Notes under the pieces: model-generated
The model's database searches: none
Told to the model about the DNA's origin: nothing
What the model saw: the letters and a program-made list of their open reading frames with translations, nothing else
Source of the DNA: Litoribrevibacter albus
GTDB lineage: Bacteria; Pseudomonadota; Gammaproteobacteria; Pseudomonadales; Litoribrevibacteraceae
Assembly: GCF_030159995.1 (NCBI RefSeq)
Contig: NZ_BSNM01000003.1
Coordinates: 62,001 to 126,000 of the forward strand
Direction: 5' to 3'
DNA: 64,000 nt
Shown here: piece after piece, positions 62,354 to 64,000 of the stretch
Position numbering within the stretch: position 1 is the first letter of the stretch
Layout: each line of letters begins with the position of its first letter
Made by a program: the position numbers and the translations under genes

Positions 62354-62461
62354 CTTTCTTAATACGAATTGGTTAAAAAACTGTCACCTTCTACCAATGC
62401 GTTCAAAGCCTGACATCCAGTAGTATCGTACTTCTTTCGTAGAAGAAGTAAGGATGTGGCT

Positions 62462-63340
62462 ATGACGCCTTCACAATTTGTCCGATCCGATGATGTGGTG
62501 TTAGCCGTCTACACTTGGGGTTCCAGAAGTGAGGATCAGAACAAACCAGTGGTTGTTCTGGTACACGGTTACCCAGACAGTGCAGAGGTCTGGACTCAGG
62601 TGGCCGAGCAGTTATCGGAACACTTCTTTGTGGTGGCGTATGATGTTCGGGGTGCCGGTCAGTCTACCGCCCCAAAGAACACCAATGGTTATCAATTGGA
62701 GTATCTGGTTCAGGACCTTGCAGCCGTTGTAGATGCAATCAGCCCTGATCAGCCAATTCATCTCGTCGGGCATGATTGGGGGAGTCTGCAGAGCTGGGAA
62801 GCTGTCATGTCTGAGCGTTTGTATGGACGCATTGCGTCCTTTAGCACAGGAACACCAGCACTGGATCACGCGGCAATGTGGTTCCGACGTCATCTACAAA
62901 CTCCAACACTGAATAATCTTCTGACCTTAGGATCGCAGGTTCTGGGTTCTTCTTACATGCTGATATTCCAGCTCCCATTATTGCCCGAAGCCTATTGGCA
63001 GGTTCTGGTTGGTCGAAATTGGTCACGAATTCTAGGCTGGCTGGAGGGTATACAGTCTTCGCCATCAAACACTCAAACCGAGGATGGTGTTAATGGGTTG
63101 AACTTATACCGGGCGAATGTCTTGCCTAAGTTGATGAATCCAAACCCGAGAAGGGTAGAACTACCGGTTAATCTGATGTTGATGACTAATGACCGCTTTG
63201 TGCCGGAACGTGTCTTTGATGGCATTGAAGAATGGGTGCCTCAGTTATACAGAACGCATATAGATGCTGGACACTGGGCACCTTTATCGCATCCGAGAGA
63301 AATGTCGGCGGTGATTACAGAGTTTGTTTATAGTCTCTGA
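62462..63340 (+). CDS. Alpha/beta hydrolase (epoxide-hydrolase-like)
   Basis: I start at the ATG at 62462, 7 bases after AAGGA; the GTG at 62456 is too close. The 292-residue hydrolase has VVLVHGYPDSAEVW (oxyanion HGxP), VGHDWGSLQSWE with the nucleophile Asp in HDWG as in epoxide hydrolases and haloalkane dehalogenases, and the His of DAGHWAPLSHP. The substrate is unknown. A strong terminator follows. Confidence 0.9.
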   Translation: MTPSQFVRSDDVVLAVYTWGSRSEDQNKPVVVLVHGYPDSAEVWTQVAEQLSEHFFVVAYDVRGAGQSTAPKNTNGYQLEYLVQDLAAVVDAISPDQPIHLVGHDWGSLQSWEAVMSERLYGRIASFSTGTPALDHAAMWFRRHLQTPTLNNLLTLGSQVLGSSYMLIFQLPLLPEAYWQVLVGRNWSRILGWLEGIQSSPSNTQTEDGVNGLNLYRANVLPKLMNPNPRRVELPVNLMLMTNDRFVPERVFDGIEEWVPQLYRTHIDAGHWAPLSHPREMSAVITEFVYSL

Positions 63341-63367
63341 AAATCATGAAAACCTGAAGCAGATAAG

Positions 63368-63399
63368 AAAACGGGGTAATACTGAATTACCCCGTTTTT
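63368..63399. terminator. Bidirectional terminator
   Basis: AAAACGGGGTAAT pairs with ATTACCCCGTTTT around a 5-base loop, T- and A-rich at the two ends. It serves the convergent hydrolase and acyltransferase genes. Confidence 0.93.
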
Positions 63400-63422
63400 G
63401 TTATGCGTCCAGAAGGATTAAA

Positions 63423-64000
63423 TCACCCCGCCAGATCGTGGCGTTTAAGTGATTTCCTTTCTTCGTGTTCTAGCAGCATTTGATCAATTTGACGATCTTT
63501 GTCTTGCCACAATCGTGTTACCCACTGTTGAACTTCAAGTTTTAGCTCAGCATCCGCTTGATAGTCGCCTTGGCTGAAGTGCTTGGGAATCGGGATGTCT
63601 TCGACACGAACTAAAATGTCATCGACTCGACCACACATCATGTCCCAGAAAGTAGGGGTGTGATTGGGGTAAACGATGGTGACATTGCTCAGGGAGCTAA
63701 ATTTGTCACCCAGTGCCTGGATGGTGAAGGCAATGCCTCCGGCTTTAGGTTTTAGCAAATGCTTGTAGGGTGATCCCTGTGTTTTGTGTTTGGCTGGCGT
63801 GTAGCGTGTACCTTCCATGAAGTTCATCACGCTGGTTGGCACATAAGAAAACTTTTCGCAGGCTTTCTGCGTTTCTTTGATGTCTTCACCGGCCTTTTCT
63901 GGGTATTTTTCCAGATAGGCTTTTGAATATCGACGCATGAAAGGAAAGTCCAGCGCCCACCAGGCTTGACCAACAATCGGTAAGTAGCCCAATTCCTTTT
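63423..64000 (-). CDS. PlsC-like acyltransferase (5' end cut by window edge)
   Basis: The frame continues to the window edge (two more codons before a TTG at 63992), so this is a partial gene of at least 190 codons. It resembles the C-terminal two-thirds of YihG-type 1-acyl-sn-glycerol-3-phosphate acyltransferases: VPTSVMNFMEGTRYTPAKH (the FxEGTR substrate motif), then PKAGGIAFTIQALG and VTIVYP. The catalytic HxxxxD motif should lie upstream, outside the window. Confidence 0.85.
   Translation of the reverse strand, partial: KELGYLPIVGQAWWALDFPFMRRYSKAYLEKYPEKAGEDIKETQKACEKFSYVPTSVMNFMEGTRYTPAKHKTQGSPYKHLLKPKAGGIAFTIQALGDKFSSLSNVTIVYPNHTPTFWDMMCGRVDDILVRVEDIPIPKHFSQGDYQADAELKLEVQQWVTRLWQDKDRQIDQMLLEHEERKSLKRHDLAG

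Noticed and set aside
1-64000. CRISPR arrays, tRNA or rRNA genes, complete insertion sequences
   Set aside because: None seen on reading both strands; the tandem repeats found lack unique spacers.

Overview
The window looks like chromosomal DNA of a marine-type Gammaproteobacterium, perhaps from the Oceanospirillales/Alteromonadales area. This rests on moderate GC, the YjfJ/YqiK-type proteins, the class of B12 genes, and many small GFA, DUF4124 and LysR genes; it is an inference from gene content. I see no rRNA, tRNA, CRISPR array or intact insertion sequence. Both edges cut genes: an M48 protease on the left and a PlsC-like acyltransferase on the right.

Region 1 (1-13,550) is one long membrane/stress module on the + strand. 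In order it holds a DUF2170 (YjfI-like) protein with a basic, ribbon-helix-like N-terminus, a PspA/IM30 (YjfJ-like) protein, a small TerB-like protein, a YqiJ-type OB-fold membrane protein, a YqiK-type flotillin, a giant 1808-residue coiled-coil AAA ATPase ('DNA repair ATPase' type), a rhomboid protease, a zinc-ribbon protein, and a TerB-like/phospholipase-D-like nuclease fusion. A divergent M48 membrane protease lies upstream. Four copies of TTACATGTRA sit over the probable promoter, and a 14-bp-stem hairpin with two alternative pairings separates the flotillin and ATPase genes. A strong terminator closes the module.

Region 2 (13,600-30,900) is a near-complete cobalamin locus. bluB is on the - strand behind its own B12 riboswitch and sigma70 promoter. 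cobU-cobT-cobC-cobS are on the + strand, followed by a small unknown gene. A second B12 riboswitch precedes a tightly packed run: cbtB-cbtA-chlID-cobO-cobB-cbiD-cobK-cobH-cobL-cobI-cbiG-cobJ-cobM. CbiD and CbiG occur together with a ChlI/ChlD-type chelatase partner and CbtAB cobalt uptake. The chelatase catalytic subunit (CobN or CbiX/CbiK), cobQ and cobD are not in the window. Fifteen-base tandem repeats occur three times in this region.

Region 3 (30,900-55,300) is a patchwork of small transcription units: an AT-rich islet of orphan genes with a gene remnant, LysR-, AraC- and oxidoreductase-containing units, RsgA, a PQQ-propeller lipoprotein, a VOC/LysR/DUF1330/darcynin group, an EF-Tu-domain-like orphan, a DMT exporter, a sulfurtransferase and a flavin monooxygenase.

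Region 4 (55,300-64,000) holds a DCC thiol-disulfide protein, class II fumarase, YnfA, a secreted protein divergent from a MarR regulator with a Cys-rich tail and two matching palindromic operators, a GFA protein, a DUF4124-glutaredoxin fusion, two small membrane proteins, a DUF3012 lipoprotein, an alpha/beta hydrolase and the truncated acyltransferase.
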